From Bacteroidota bacterium (GTDB lineage: Bacteria; Bacteroidota; Bacteroidia; Bacteroidales; M50B96), in contig JANTGP010000013.1 of the NCBI GenBank assembly GCA_024762835.1, forward strand, positions 1 through 35,428: 35,428 nt of DNA. The letters run 5' to 3'. The notes below the pieces were generated by a model that saw only the letters and a program-made list of their open reading frames with translations, did not search any database and had not been told where the DNA came from. Position 1 is the stretch's first letter. The number at the start of each line of letters is the position of its first letter. The position numbers were made by a program, and so were the translations under genes. Shown here one piece after another: positions 23,693 through 32,113 of this stretch.

Positions 23693-24574
23693 TTATAGCT
23701 TATTCAGATAATTGTTAATTGCCTCTTTAGCTACTTTCCGTCCTAAGTCAATAATCTCTTTTGACTTGTAAAAATCGTAAGTTCCAAATGATTCATGTGG
23801 AAAACTAATCAAAATATCAGGCTTATATTTCTCTAATGTCAGTTGCGAAATCTTATACAGCATAATGCTTGTTGACTTATCCAATAAATTAATATAGCCC
23901 ATTTTGTCTTTAGAATGTTTCGGGATATGAGAATTTAGCTTTGCCAATATCGCGTTAATGTGATTTGGGTAAGAACTTGTTTCTTCAGTTTTTTCAATCT
24001 TATCCATTTTAAAGGTATTTGGAATGCGTGCATTTACATCTGACACTACAAGGATATCATTATCAGAACGTTCTACTCTGTCTATCGGAATAGGATTTAA
24101 CACTCCCCCATCAATCAGGTATGATTCTTCTTTCTTAACAGGAATAAAAACCGTAGGAATAGATATCGAAGCTCTTATTGCATTATACAAACTGCCGGAT
24201 TTAAAGACAACTTCTTTTTCATTTGTAACATCTGTTGCAGATGTAGCAAAGGGAATTGACAAGTCCTCTATATTTCTATCGGGTATCATCTTTTCCATTT
24301 CCTTTACAACCTTCTCACCTTTTACCAAACCCGACCTGCTGATGGTAAGATCAAGAAGATTAAATACATCACGTTTTTCCAAACTGCACAACCAGTTTTT
24401 ATAAATCTCAAGCTTCCCTGTGGCATACATACCTCCAACCAAAGCCCCCATTGACGTTCCCGATATAGATTTAATATTGAACCCCTGACTTTCAAGTTCC
24501 TCAATTACACCAATATGTGCAATACCACGAGCACCTCCACTTCCTAAAACCAATGCAATATCTTTATTATTCAT
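23693..24574 (-). CDS. Patatin-like phospholipase family protein
   Basis: A 293-residue serine hydrolase of the RssA/patatin class. The oxyanion loop is GSGGARGIAHIGVIEEL (residues 11 onward), the nucleophile Ser is in SGTSMGALVGG (about residue 42), and the catalytic Asp is in DGGVLNPIP (about 155). No signal peptide is seen, so it is probably cytosolic. It starts 24 bases after the anti-sigma/TonB fusion gene and probably shares its transcript. That would make it a third member of an ECF sigma unit and suggests a link to membrane or envelope stress (inference). Confidence 0.92.
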   Translation of the reverse strand: MNNKDIALVLGSGGARGIAHIGVIEELESQGFNIKSISGTSMGALVGGMYATGKLEIYKNWLCSLEKRDVFNLLDLTISRSGLVKGEKVVKEMEKMIPDRNIEDLSIPFATSATDVTNEKEVVFKSGSLYNAIRASISIPTVFIPVKKEESYLIDGGVLNPIPIDRVERSDNDILVVSDVNARIPNTFKMDKIEKTEETSSYPNHINAILAKLNSHIPKHSKDKMGYINLLDKSTSIMLYKISQLTLEKYKPDILISFPHESFGTYDFYKSKEIIDLGRKVAKEAINNYLNKL

Positions 24575-24598
24575 TTTTGCTTTCCCCCATTTACTAAT

Positions 24599-25435
24599 CT
24601 AACACTTTGAAAACTTTATTGGTAATGTATATGATACTTTAACTGCCTGACCGGACTGCTTGCCGGGAATCCATCTTGGCAATTTCTTAACAATCTCAAT
24701 AGCAACCTGATCCAAACCTTTCTTTTTCTTTCCAACAATAACAGGATCTGTTATTTCACCTTTTTCATTTATTAAAAATTCCACAAATACTTTTCCGCAC
24801 GAATGAATATTATAGGTATTCTCGGCATATTCAATCTCCTTATTTATTGTTTTGTCCAATGCAACAACACCCCCCGGAAATTCAGGCATCTCTTCGGTAA
24901 AAGTAAATATTTGATTCGAAAAATCCGGCTTATTCATATTATCAAGTGTAAATAATTTCTTTAGATTTATTTCGCTTTTTGCTACTGAAAGATTGTTAAC
25001 CTTCTTATCTTGTTGCATTTGAACGTCTTCCTTTCCGGGACTCGGCGGAAAATAAACTATATTACTATTATTTTCCTCATCAGTAATATTTTCAGCATTT
25101 TGACTATCGCTTTTTAAATTAAATATATAAAATAAGCCTAATATAAAAAGTATAGAAGCAGCAAATGTTGAAAGAATAAAGATTCTGTTTGATTGTTTAG
25201 CTGCTGATGTTTTTTGCCTGGTCTTATCTTTAATTTCATTCTTTATTTCGGAAATATTTAACTCAGAACTTTCGGATAACTTAATGCCATCAATTGCATT
25301 AGCACAAAAATCACAATTCTCAAGATGACTTAAAACATCTTTTAAGTCTTTCTCGCCAAGTGTTTTTGCAATATAGCTTTCAATTGCTTCGCCTGTAAGG
25401 CATCCAAATTCGTTAAATAATCTGCTGTCACTCAT
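24599..25435 (-). CDS. Anti-sigma factor/TonB C-terminal fusion protein
   Basis: About 278 residues from the ATG at 25435, whose ATGAGTGA overlaps the sigma gene stop; an ATG at 25447 is also possible. The N-terminal cytoplasmic part has a zinc-binding anti-sigma signature H-x3-C-x2-C (HLENCDFC). One membrane segment follows (IFILSTFAASILFILGLFYIF). The periplasmic part ends in a TonB C-terminal domain (YNIHSCGKVFVEFLINEKGEITDPVIVG to GKQSGQAVKVSYTLPIKFSKC). The probable role is to hold the co-transcribed ECF sigma at the membrane and release it on a periplasmic signal sensed through the TonB-like module. Parts are known families; the signalling link is inference. The same TonB module is in the protein at 12503-13198. 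Confidence 0.85.
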   Translation of the reverse strand: MSDSRLFNEFGCLTGEAIESYIAKTLGEKDLKDVLSHLENCDFCANAIDGIKLSESSELNISEIKNEIKDKTRQKTSAAKQSNRIFILSTFAASILFILGLFYIFNLKSDSQNAENITDEENNSNIVYFPPSPGKEDVQMQQDKKVNNLSVAKSEINLKKLFTLDNMNKPDFSNQIFTFTEEMPEFPGGVVALDKTINKEIEYAENTYNIHSCGKVFVEFLINEKGEITDPVIVGKKKKGLDQVAIEIVKKLPRWIPGKQSGQAVKVSYTLPIKFSKC

Positions 25436-26051
25436 CGTTAAATTCATTTAATTTGCTTAAAGCAATTTGTAAATTTCTTTTCCCGTTCTGGATATAACTT
25501 TTAACTTTTGTTATTTCATATCCGGTAATTTCTACTGTTTCTTTATACGATTTCTGTTGTAGATAAACCAACTCAATACATTTTCGCTGTTCATCATTCA
25601 ACTGCTCAATTGCTCTATATAAACTTTCTTCCTGCTGTTTTTTCGTACCATCAATCTTAAGGGCAAGTTTGTCCTCAGTTTCCATAATCGAAATATTAAT
25701 TCCTCGCTTCGTGTATTCCACATATCTACTATTCTGACTTTGTATACGCTTTTGTTTCAGGCAATAATTTTTGCTTACAATGTACAACCAATTCTTAAAA
25801 TTTTGTACTTCATAAGTTTTCAGATCAACTAATATTGTCTCAAATATTTCCATTACAGCATCCTTACAAGCATCTTCGTTTTTCAGGTATTTCATACAAA
25901 CACCATAAACTAAATGGACAAAAGGGTCAAACAGCTCTCCTATTAGCTCAGTGTTACCACTCTTCTTATATTGCTCAATCAGTTTAACATGGTAAACATT
26001 GGTATTTGAAAAACTATCCTTTCTTTTCTTATTTGAAAACTTTAAAAACAA
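25428..26051 (-). CDS. ECF RNA polymerase sigma factor
   Basis: A 207-residue sigma factor with regions 2 and 4. Region 2 is LFDPFVHLVYGVCMKYLKNEDACKDAVMEIFETILVDL followed by FKNWLYIVSKNYCLKQKR. Region 4 is LYRAIEQLNDEQRKCIELVYLQQKSYKETVEITGYEITKVKSYIQNGKRNLQIAL. A spacer of about 40 residues separates them. It is followed by an overlapping anti-sigma/TonB fusion gene, so its activity is probably controlled post-translationally. The upstream gap to the divergent hydrolase holds two inverted repeats that could take part in autoregulation. Confidence 0.9.
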   Translation of the reverse strand: MFLKFSNKKRKDSFSNTNVYHVKLIEQYKKSGNTELIGELFDPFVHLVYGVCMKYLKNEDACKDAVMEIFETILVDLKTYEVQNFKNWLYIVSKNYCLKQKRIQSQNSRYVEYTKRGINISIMETEDKLALKIDGTKKQQEESLYRAIEQLNDEQRKCIELVYLQQKSYKETVEITGYEITKVKSYIQNGKRNLQIALSKLNEFNDE

Positions 26052-26108
26052 ACTATAGTATTTATTTTAATCTAATTTTAAGTAATCACAAGATAGTAAA
26101 ATTATTGT

Positions 26109-26145
26109 AATACTTCATAAAGTATTCTGTCTTATAAATTATAAG
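26109..26145. promoter_or_regulatory. Two inverted repeats between the divergent sigma and hydrolase genes
   Basis: AATACTT-CATA-AAGTATT (26109-26126) and CTTATAA-A-TTATAAG (26131-26145) are perfect inverted repeats lying side by side in a 180-base divergent gap. They may be operators or hairpins. AT-richness makes chance occurrence possible. Confidence 0.3.
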
Positions 26146-26231
26146 GGAAGAAAAAAATAATATTCCATACAAAAAGCAGAAATAAAAATAATTATCTTAG
26201 CTCAATGAAAATTTTATAACTATTTACAAAT

Positions 26232-26774
26232 ATGAGAATACTAAAAGAAGATAGCCTAGCTGTAATTATTGATATTCAGGAATTATTATTCCCTTTGATA
26301 AGTGAAAATGAAAAGATAGAAAAGAATACTGTTACCTTGGTTAAAGGATTAAAAGAACTTGGAATAGATATTATTGTAACCCAGCAATATACAAAAGGTC
26401 TAAAACCTACTATCAACAGTGTTGCAACTGCCATTGGTGAATTTAAGCACATCGAAAAAATGTCGTTTAGCTGTTGTAACGAAGCTAAATTTGTAGAAGA
26501 GTTAGTTGTACAAAATAAGAAAAATATAATTATTGCCGGAATTGAAACTCATGTTTGTGTACTACAAACTGTTGTTGATTTAATTGATTTAGGTTATCAA
26601 CCTGTTGTTGTCGAAGACTGTGTTTCTTCACGAAACCTTAATGATAAAAGTATTGCCATTGAAAGAATGAGAAATGAAGGAGCAATTATTACAACTTACG
26701 AATCACTCCTTTTTGAACTATTACAATATTCGGGGACAGATACTTTTAAAGCAATTTCGCGTTTGGTAAAATAA
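26232..26774 (+). CDS. Isochorismatase-like cysteine hydrolase
   Basis: A 180-residue single-domain hydrolase of the isochorismatase/nicotinamidase superfamily (YcaC-like). Catalytic candidates are Asp14 in AVIIDIQE and Cys109 in GIETHVCVLQTVVDL, with the cis-peptide IE before it. A lysine from QYTKGLKPT may complete the triad. The family includes isochorismatases and amidases, and the exact substrate is not readable. No enterobactin, NAD or pyrimidine-degradation gene is adjacent. It stands alone, divergent from a sigma operon and convergent with an alpha/beta hydrolase. Confidence 0.9.
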   Translation: MRILKEDSLAVIIDIQELLFPLISENEKIEKNTVTLVKGLKELGIDIIVTQQYTKGLKPTINSVATAIGEFKHIEKMSFSCCNEAKFVEELVVQNKKNIIIAGIETHVCVLQTVVDLIDLGYQPVVVEDCVSSRNLNDKSIAIERMRNEGAIITTYESLLFELLQYSGTDTFKAISRLVK

Positions 26775-26788
26775 TTGACAGCCTGCAA

Positions 26789-27601
26789 TTATTCGTAAAT
26801 AAAATACAGAATATTTTTTAAAAGTAATGTTGTCTGCTCGGCATGCACCCAATGTCCGGCATTTGGAATTGTTACCAATTCGGCAAAGGGAAAAATATTT
26901 GCTATTATATTGTCGTAATCCTCTTCCAGAATGTAAGCTGAATTTGCAGCTTTTACAAAAAGCACGGGGAAACCTACTATCTCATTTCCGTTTACAAAAT
27001 CCTGCTCATTCATACCGTCAAGAATTTTTGGCATATTCTTTTCAATAGCTTTTACATTCAATCGCCATTCGTAAACGCCATCGCTATTTCTATTTAAATT
27101 CTTAAGCAAGAATTGTCTTACCCTTTCATAAGGAATTGTTTTAGCAAGCTCATTGTCAACATCCTGACGCGATTTTATTTTGGAGAAATCAATTGCCTTC
27201 ATGGCAGAAATAATCTTCATGTGATTGATTGTTTGAGGTAAATCCTCATCTGGCAGAATATACGATTTTGGTGCAATATCAATCACAATTAAATGGCTTA
27301 TCCTTTCGGGATAGTCCTTAGCAAAAAACATTATTGTTTTCCCACCCATCGAGTGTCCTATTAATACAGCTTTCTCAATGGACATTTTATCCATAAACTC
27401 AAGAAGGTCGTCTTTTAGAACTTCGTAGTTAAAATCGTCGCAGTGTGGCGAGCGTCCATGATTACGCTGGTCGATAAGAAAGACTTCAAAATTTTCTGAA
27501 AGCTTTTTGGCAATTGTCACCCAATTGTCTGATGAACCATATAAGCCATGCACAATTATAACAGCAGGACCTTCACCATATTTTCTATAAAACAATTCCA
27601 T
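26789..27601 (-). CDS. Alpha/beta hydrolase (YbfF-like esterase)
   Basis: A 270-residue alpha/beta-fold hydrolase. The oxyanion motif is VHGLYGSSDNW, the nucleophile is Ser84 in GHSMGG, and the catalytic His is in IPNAGHWVHAEQ near the C-terminus. DQRNHGRSPHCDDFNYEVLKDDL is characteristic of the YbfF/ABHD11 branch, whose members hydrolyse short-chain esters or acyl-CoA thioesters. No signal peptide is seen, so it is cytosolic. An exact -7 element (TAGCTTTG on the minus strand) lies 15 bases before the start. It is convergent with the isochorismatase-like gene with 14 bases between stops. Confidence 0.92.
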   Translation of the reverse strand: MELFYRKYGEGPAVIIVHGLYGSSDNWVTIAKKLSENFEVFLIDQRNHGRSPHCDDFNYEVLKDDLLEFMDKMSIEKAVLIGHSMGGKTIMFFAKDYPERISHLIVIDIAPKSYILPDEDLPQTINHMKIISAMKAIDFSKIKSRQDVDNELAKTIPYERVRQFLLKNLNRNSDGVYEWRLNVKAIEKNMPKILDGMNEQDFVNGNEIVGFPVLFVKAANSAYILEEDYDNIIANIFPFAELVTIPNAGHWVHAEQTTLLLKNILYFIYE

Positions 27602-27615
27602 AATATAGTTTTCTG

Positions 27616-27623
27616 CAAAGCTA
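27616..27623 (-). promoter_or_regulatory. Candidate -7 element of the alpha/beta hydrolase gene
   Basis: The minus strand reads TAGCTTTG, an exact TAnnTTTG, 15 bases before the ATG. No clear -33 element is visible. Confidence 0.4.
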
Positions 27624-27690
27624 AATAAGATTTATAAAATAGATTTCATAAACAGCTTAAAAATGTAATGTCGAATCTCATTTGCTTTAT

Positions 27691-27698
27691 TACTTTTG
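27691..27698 (+). promoter_or_regulatory. Candidate -7 element of the rhomboid gene
   Basis: TACTTTTG matches TAnnTTTG and lies 18 bases before the ATG at 27717. It overlaps the TTG chosen by the ORF track, which supports the later ATG as the start. Confidence 0.45.
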
Positions 27699-27716
27699 TT
27701 TCAAAATTATTTCAAT

Positions 27717-28331
27717 ATGACAATTATAATAATTGTAGTAACATTTGCTGTATCTGTTGTTGCTTTCAAGCAAGCTGAAGTATTTGATAAACTTAAGTTT
27801 AATGCCTACCGCATTGTTCATTACAGAGAATGGAACAGAATGATTTCCCATGGTTTTATCCATGCCGATTGGATACACCTGATAATAAATATGCTGGTTT
27901 TTCTTTCTTTCGGCAGGTCAGTTGAAGATATTTTCAAGCAACTGCAAATTGCAGAATGGCTTAGTAATCCGGTTCTTGATTTTGCTATTCTATATTTTGG
28001 CGGTATAGTTGTTTCTTCTATTTGGACATTAATAAAGCAAAGAGATAATGAATATTATAACTCTGTTGGTGCATCTGGTGCTGTATCTGCCGTTGTGTTT
28101 ACAAGCATCTTTTTCGACCCTTGGGCTAAAATTTATTTTTACGGAATAATTGGCATCCCCGGAATTATTTTAGGATTTCTTTATCTTGCATATTCATATT
28201 ACATGAGTAAAAAAGGTGGTGATAATATCAATCACGATGCACATTTTGCCGGTGCAGTTTACGGATTTATTTTTCCTTTGTTGATTGATTACAAAATGAT
28301 TGATTTATTTTTATATAATTTTCAACATTAG
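27717..28331 (+). CDS. Rhomboid-family intramembrane serine protease
   Basis: A 204-residue membrane protein. The start is the ATG at 27717, since the TTG start in the track lies inside a promoter-like element. Catalytic Ser is in SVGASGAVSAV (about residue 120) and catalytic His in NHDAHFAGAVYGF (about 176). The family motif WNRMISHGFIHADWIHLIINMLVFLSFG, with the conserved His and Asn of the oxyanion hole, sits before them. About six membrane segments are visible, the basic rhomboid core. Substrates are not readable. It is followed by the GmhB-like gene 22 bases later on the same strand. Confidence 0.93.
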   Translation: MTIIIIVVTFAVSVVAFKQAEVFDKLKFNAYRIVHYREWNRMISHGFIHADWIHLIINMLVFLSFGRSVEDIFKQLQIAEWLSNPVLDFAILYFGGIVVSSIWTLIKQRDNEYYNSVGASGAVSAVVFTSIFFDPWAKIYFYGIIGIPGIILGFLYLAYSYYMSKKGGDNINHDAHFAGAVYGFIFPLLIDYKMIDLFLYNFQH

Positions 28332-28353
28332 AGTCATATCTAATAATTATTAA

Positions 28354-28851
28354 ATGAAAAAAGCAGTTTTTATTGACAGAGACGGTGTAATTAATAATGA
28401 GTCTAATCATTATTATATATACAAATTGGATGAATTTATTATTAATGATGGAATTGTTGAAGCCTTACAACTTTTATCGAAAAATGATTTTCTGATAATT
28501 GTAATTACCAATCAGGGAGGTATTTCAAAAGGCATGTATACAAAGGCTGATGTTGATATAATTCATAACTCTTTTGAAATAACAATGGCAGAAAACGGTG
28601 TTGAAATTACCGAGTTTTATTATTGCCCTCATCATTCTGATATTGAGAAATGTTTATGTCGTAAACCCGATTCCCTTATGATTGAGAAAGCAGTTGCCCG
28701 GTTCGACATTGACGTAAAAAAGTCTTATTTAATTGGAGACAGCCAACGAGATATTGAAGCAGGCAAGAAAGCCGGATTAAAATGTTTCTTAATTGAGGCA
28801 AATGAAAATATACTACCCTTGTGTGAATCAATTGTAAATCCCAATCAATGA
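28354..28851 (+). CDS. HAD-IIIA phosphatase, GmhB/histidinol-phosphatase type
   Basis: A 165-residue HAD hydrolase. The nucleophile and acid/base are Asp8 and Asp10 in FIDRDGVIN. The motif II Thr lies in ITNQGGISKG, and motif IV is GDSQRDIEAGKKAG. A structural zinc site C-x-H-x6-C-x-C is present (Cys91, His93, Cys100, Cys102; CPHHSDIEKCLCRKP), diagnostic of the GmhB and HisB-N subgroup. GmhB removes phosphate from heptose 1,7-bisphosphate for LPS core synthesis, and this is the best guess, though no other heptose gene is adjacent. The stop overlaps the next start as ATGA, so translation is probably coupled. Confidence 0.85.
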   Translation: MKKAVFIDRDGVINNESNHYYIYKLDEFIINDGIVEALQLLSKNDFLIIVITNQGGISKGMYTKADVDIIHNSFEITMAENGVEITEFYYCPHHSDIEKCLCRKPDSLMIEKAVARFDIDVKKSYLIGDSQRDIEAGKKAGLKCFLIEANENILPLCESIVNPNQ

Positions 28852-29699
28852 GCCAGCTAAAATATATAAATTTTAACGGAAGATTATTAAAACAAGAACA
28901 GGCGGTTTTAAACTCTAATAATAGAGCTTTTCAATATGGCGATGCTTTATTTGAAACAATGCATGCAAACGGAAGCGATGTCCAGTTTTTTCATGAACAT
29001 TATAACAGATTGGTAAAAAATGCCGGCAAACTTGGTTTTATTATTCCTCAATCCTTTACAATAAGTGCCCTACAGAATGAGATTAAGAGATTATTTCACC
29101 GCAACAAATATTACAAAGGAGCACGTGTGCGATTAACTGTATTTAGAAATAGCGGTGGTTATTATACGCCAAAAGATAATAATTGCACATGGCTAATTGA
29201 GACCTCGAAACTTGAAACAGATAGATACCAACTAAATACAAATGGTTTGCAGATTGACTTATTTAGTGACATTAAAAAGCCAATTAATTTCTTCTCTGAT
29301 ATGAAAACTGCAAACTCACTTCTTTTTGTAATGGCAGGATTAAATAGCCAAATAATGGAAGTTGATGATTCTTTAATTCTTAACGAGAATGGAGATATTA
29401 TTGAAGCAAGCAGCTCTAATATTTTCATTGTAAAAGACAAAACTCTAATTACACCAGATTGCAATTCAGGATGCTTGCCGGGAATTATGAGGCAGCAGAT
29501 TATCAAAATAGCCCTTTCGGGAAATATTCCATTAAAAACAGAAAAGATTAGTCGCAGTAGTTTATTTGATGCTGATGAAGTGTTTTTAACTAATGCCGTA
29601 AAAGGAATAAGCTGGGTAATTGCTTATAAAAGTAAAAGATATTTCAACGAATTTGCAAAGACCTTGATTGAGCCCTTAAATAAACTCGCTTTTAGTTAA
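28848..29699 (+). CDS. Class IV aminotransferase (aminodeoxychorismate lyase or branched-chain type)
   Basis: A 283-residue fold-type IV PLP enzyme. The N-terminal NRAFQYGDALFETMHANG is the family start, the PLP lysine is probably Lys153 in SDMKTANSLLFVMAG, and IIEASSSNIFIVKDKTLITPDCNSGCLPGIMRQQI is the phosphate-binding and closing motif. Length and the FETM/SSSNIF variants fit PabC (4-amino-4-deoxychorismate lyase, folate pathway) or D-amino acid and branched-chain transaminases. I cannot decide between them. It overlaps the GmhB-like gene by four bases (ATGA), and its 3' end overlaps the convergent YqgE gene by eight bases. Confidence 0.85.
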   Translation: MSQLKYINFNGRLLKQEQAVLNSNNRAFQYGDALFETMHANGSDVQFFHEHYNRLVKNAGKLGFIIPQSFTISALQNEIKRLFHRNKYYKGARVRLTVFRNSGGYYTPKDNNCTWLIETSKLETDRYQLNTNGLQIDLFSDIKKPINFFSDMKTANSLLFVMAGLNSQIMEVDDSLILNENGDIIEASSSNIFIVKDKTLITPDCNSGCLPGIMRQQIIKIALSGNIPLKTEKISRSSLFDADEVFLTNAVKGISWVIAYKSKRYFNEFAKTLIEPLNKLAFS

Positions 29700-30276
29700 G
29701 ATTCGGATCTTCAGGAAAGTTTGTCCATGCTTTTTCCTTTTCACCAAGCCCCGACAAACTACTCCGCCAGATATTTTCTTTATAAGCCATGATATCTTCT
29801 GTGCTTAACTCTGATATTAGCCATGAATCGTTTGAGATTTCCTCGTTTAACTGATTTGGTGACCATCCAGAATATCCTAAGAAAAAAAGTATTTGATTCT
29901 TTTTAACCACACCGGTATTTAGCAAGCTCTTTAGCTCATTAAAATCGCCACCCCAAAACAAATCAGGTTTTATTTCAATACATCCGCTAATTTGTTTGCC
30001 AAGTGTATGAATAAACTGAATCATATCGGTACTTACAGGTCCACCAATAGAGATATTAGCATCAAAATCAGGGAATTCGGGCAAAAGGTCATTAAGCTTT
30101 GTGTCTATAGGATTATTAATTACAAAGCCCATAGAGCCCTCTTCATTATGTTCTGTAAGCAAAATTACCGAACGCTTGAAAAAATAATCATTTAACAAAG
30201 GTTCGGAGATTAGAACTCTTCCTTTGGCAGGCTTAAGATTATTATCAATTTTGAAAAAGTTATCAGTAATTTTCAT
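29692..30276 (-). CDS. YqgE/AlgH family protein (UPF0301)
   Basis: 194 residues from the ATG at 30276. The longer ORF runs over a promoter-like element and adds no family sequence. Family motifs are GRVLISEPLLNDYFFKRSVILLTEHNEEGSMGFVINNP and SIGGPVSTDMIQFIHTL, then FFLGYSGWSPNQLNEEISNDSWLI. The function of the family is not settled; AlgH was linked to alginate regulation in Pseudomonas, but a direct role is unproved. The protein is soluble and probably cytosolic. Its 3' end overlaps the convergent aminotransferase by eight bases, and it is divergent from the aldehyde dehydrogenase. Confidence 0.93.
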   Translation of the reverse strand: MKITDNFFKIDNNLKPAKGRVLISEPLLNDYFFKRSVILLTEHNEEGSMGFVINNPIDTKLNDLLPEFPDFDANISIGGPVSTDMIQFIHTLGKQISGCIEIKPDLFWGGDFNELKSLLNTGVVKKNQILFFLGYSGWSPNQLNEEISNDSWLISELSTEDIMAYKENIWRSSLSGLGEKEKAWTNFPEDPNLN

Positions 30277-30292
30277 GGTCAATTGGTTTATG

Positions 30293-30323
30293 CAAATATA
30301 AGTATTGTTGTTTACATAACGAA
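30293..30323 (-). promoter_or_regulatory. Candidate promoter of the YqgE/AlgH gene
   Basis: The minus strand reads TTCG (30323-30320), 19 bases, then TATATTTG (30300-30293), an exact TAnnTTTG. A start near 30287 gives a leader of about 11 bases to the ATG at 30276. Confidence 0.5.
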
Positions 30324-30354
30324 AAGCATCATGATTTTGTTTCATTAATTTCGA

Positions 30355-30383
30355 CTTGAATAAAAAATTTAATAGTAATTTTG
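30355..30383 (+). promoter_or_regulatory. Candidate promoter of the aldehyde dehydrogenase gene
   Basis: CTTG (30355-30358), 17 bases, then TAATTTTG (30376-30383), an exact TAnnTTTG. Transcription would start near 30390, giving a leader of about 50 bases. Confidence 0.5.
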
Positions 30384-30439
30384 AATGATAATTTCAAGAG
30401 GCAATCTTTTACTGAGTTTAAATCAAAATAATTATAAAA

Positions 30440-32023
30440 ATGGAACTTCAAGCTGTTAATTTTATTGGTAATGATACTTCCCGAAATGGAGATGTGTTTT
30501 TTAAAGGCTATGACCCGATTAAAAATAAAGAGCTAGAGCCGGCTTATCCTGAAGCAAGTAACGAAGAAATTAGTTTAGCTGTTGAGAAAGCTGTGAAAGC
30601 ATTTTCTTTGTTTCGTAAAACAACAGCAGCTCAAAGACAAAACTTTTTGCAATCTATTGCCGACGAGATTCTTATGCTGGGTGATGATTTAATATACTGT
30701 TGCATGAATGAAACGGCTTTATCTTTTGATAGACTCACCGGCGAACGAACACGAACGGTAAATCAACTAAAGATGTTTGCTGATTTAATTACAAAAGATT
30801 TTTGGAATGATGTAAGAATAGACAGAGCAATACCCAACAAAAAACCTGTTCCTAAAAAGGATATCAGACAAATGCAAATACCCATTGGGCCTGTTGCAGT
30901 ATTTGGAGCAGGTAATTTTCCATTAGCTTTTTCTGTTGCCGGCGGCGATACTGCTTCTGCTCTGGCAGCCGGTTGCCCTGTCGTATATAAAGCTCATCCC
31001 GGCCATCCTGCAACCTCGGAGATGATTGCTCATGCAATAATTAAAGCAGTAAAAAAGAGTAAAATGCCTGATGGAGTTTTTTCTCTTGTTAATGGATTAT
31101 CAACACGAGTTGGTGAGAAATTAGTTTCAAATCCTAATATTAAAGCAGTTGGTTTTACAGGCTCTTTTAAAGGAGGTAAAGCCTTATTCGACTTAGCGGC
31201 ACTAAGAGATGAACCTATTCCTGTTTATGCCGAAATGGGGAGTACAAATCCAATTTTCCTGTTACCCATGGCTTTACGCAATAATGCAGATTATATTGTT
31301 GAGGGCATAATAAACTCTTTTACATTAGGAAGCGGACAGTTTTGTACAAATCCCGGCTTAATTATTATTTCAAAATCTGACGATACAAGTAAATTTTTGG
31401 AAAAGCTAGGAAAGAGGACAGGCCTGCTCTCACCGGCATTTATGTTATCAAAACGGATGAAAGACAATTTTGAGAATGGAATAAATAAACTTCAAAGCAT
31501 TAAAGATGTGAAGGTAATATCAAAAGGCATTAAGGCTCTTGGAAGTTGCGAAACTACAAGTTATTTATTAGAAACAACAGCAAAGCAATTTGTTAATAAT
31601 GAGAATCTTGAAATGGAAGTATTTGGGCCATCAACATTAATTGTGCTTGCCAAAGACAAAAACGAGATACAAACTATTGCCACTAAACTGGGTGGACATC
31701 TCACGGCATCAATACATTGTAATGATGAAAAAGAGCTTTCGGAATATATGGAATTGGTGGAGACCTTAACATATAAGGTTGGAAGATTAATAATAAACGA
31801 TTATCCAACAGGAGTTGAGGTTTGCGATTCAATGCATCATGGTGGCCCTTATCCTGCCACAAGCGATGTACGCTTTACTTCTGTTGGTACAGCAGCAATT
31901 AAGAGATGGTTAAGACCTGTAAGTTTTCAAAATTTTCCCGAAAGATTATTACCTGATGCATTGAAAAATTCAAATCCTGAGAATATTTATCGATTAATTG
32001 ACGGTATACTTAAGAAAGCTTAA
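30440..32023 (+). CDS. Aldehyde dehydrogenase, 2,5-dioxovalerate (ketoglutarate semialdehyde) type
   Basis: A 527-residue NAD(P)-dependent dehydrogenase. The catalytic Cys302 is in LGSGQFCTNPGL and the general base Glu265 in VYAEMGSTNPIFLLP. The cofactor-binding segment has PIGPVAVFGAGNFPLAFSVAGGDTASALAAGCPVVYKAHPGHP and GFTGSFKGGKALFDLA. Length and these variants (AHPGHP, AEMGSTNP) match alpha-ketoglutaric semialdehyde dehydrogenases, which oxidise 2,5-dioxopentanoate in hydroxyproline or pentose/hexarate degradation. No hydroxyproline or sugar-acid genes are next to it, so the pathway is open. It ends 90 bases before the M16 peptidase gene. Confidence 0.9.
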   Translation: MELQAVNFIGNDTSRNGDVFFKGYDPIKNKELEPAYPEASNEEISLAVEKAVKAFSLFRKTTAAQRQNFLQSIADEILMLGDDLIYCCMNETALSFDRLTGERTRTVNQLKMFADLITKDFWNDVRIDRAIPNKKPVPKKDIRQMQIPIGPVAVFGAGNFPLAFSVAGGDTASALAAGCPVVYKAHPGHPATSEMIAHAIIKAVKKSKMPDGVFSLVNGLSTRVGEKLVSNPNIKAVGFTGSFKGGKALFDLAALRDEPIPVYAEMGSTNPIFLLPMALRNNADYIVEGIINSFTLGSGQFCTNPGLIIISKSDDTSKFLEKLGKRTGLLSPAFMLSKRMKDNFENGINKLQSIKDVKVISKGIKALGSCETTSYLLETTAKQFVNNENLEMEVFGPSTLIVLAKDKNEIQTIATKLGGHLTASIHCNDEKELSEYMELVETLTYKVGRLIINDYPTGVEVCDSMHHGGPYPATSDVRFTSVGTAAIKRWLRPVSFQNFPERLLPDALKNSNPENIYRLIDGILKKA

Positions 32024-32113
32024 TAATCAATGTAACAATTACATGGTTTTAAACGTTAAAATCCTTATTATTAAATAATCGAACACCAAAACACGAAACC
32101 TAAACAAAAACTT

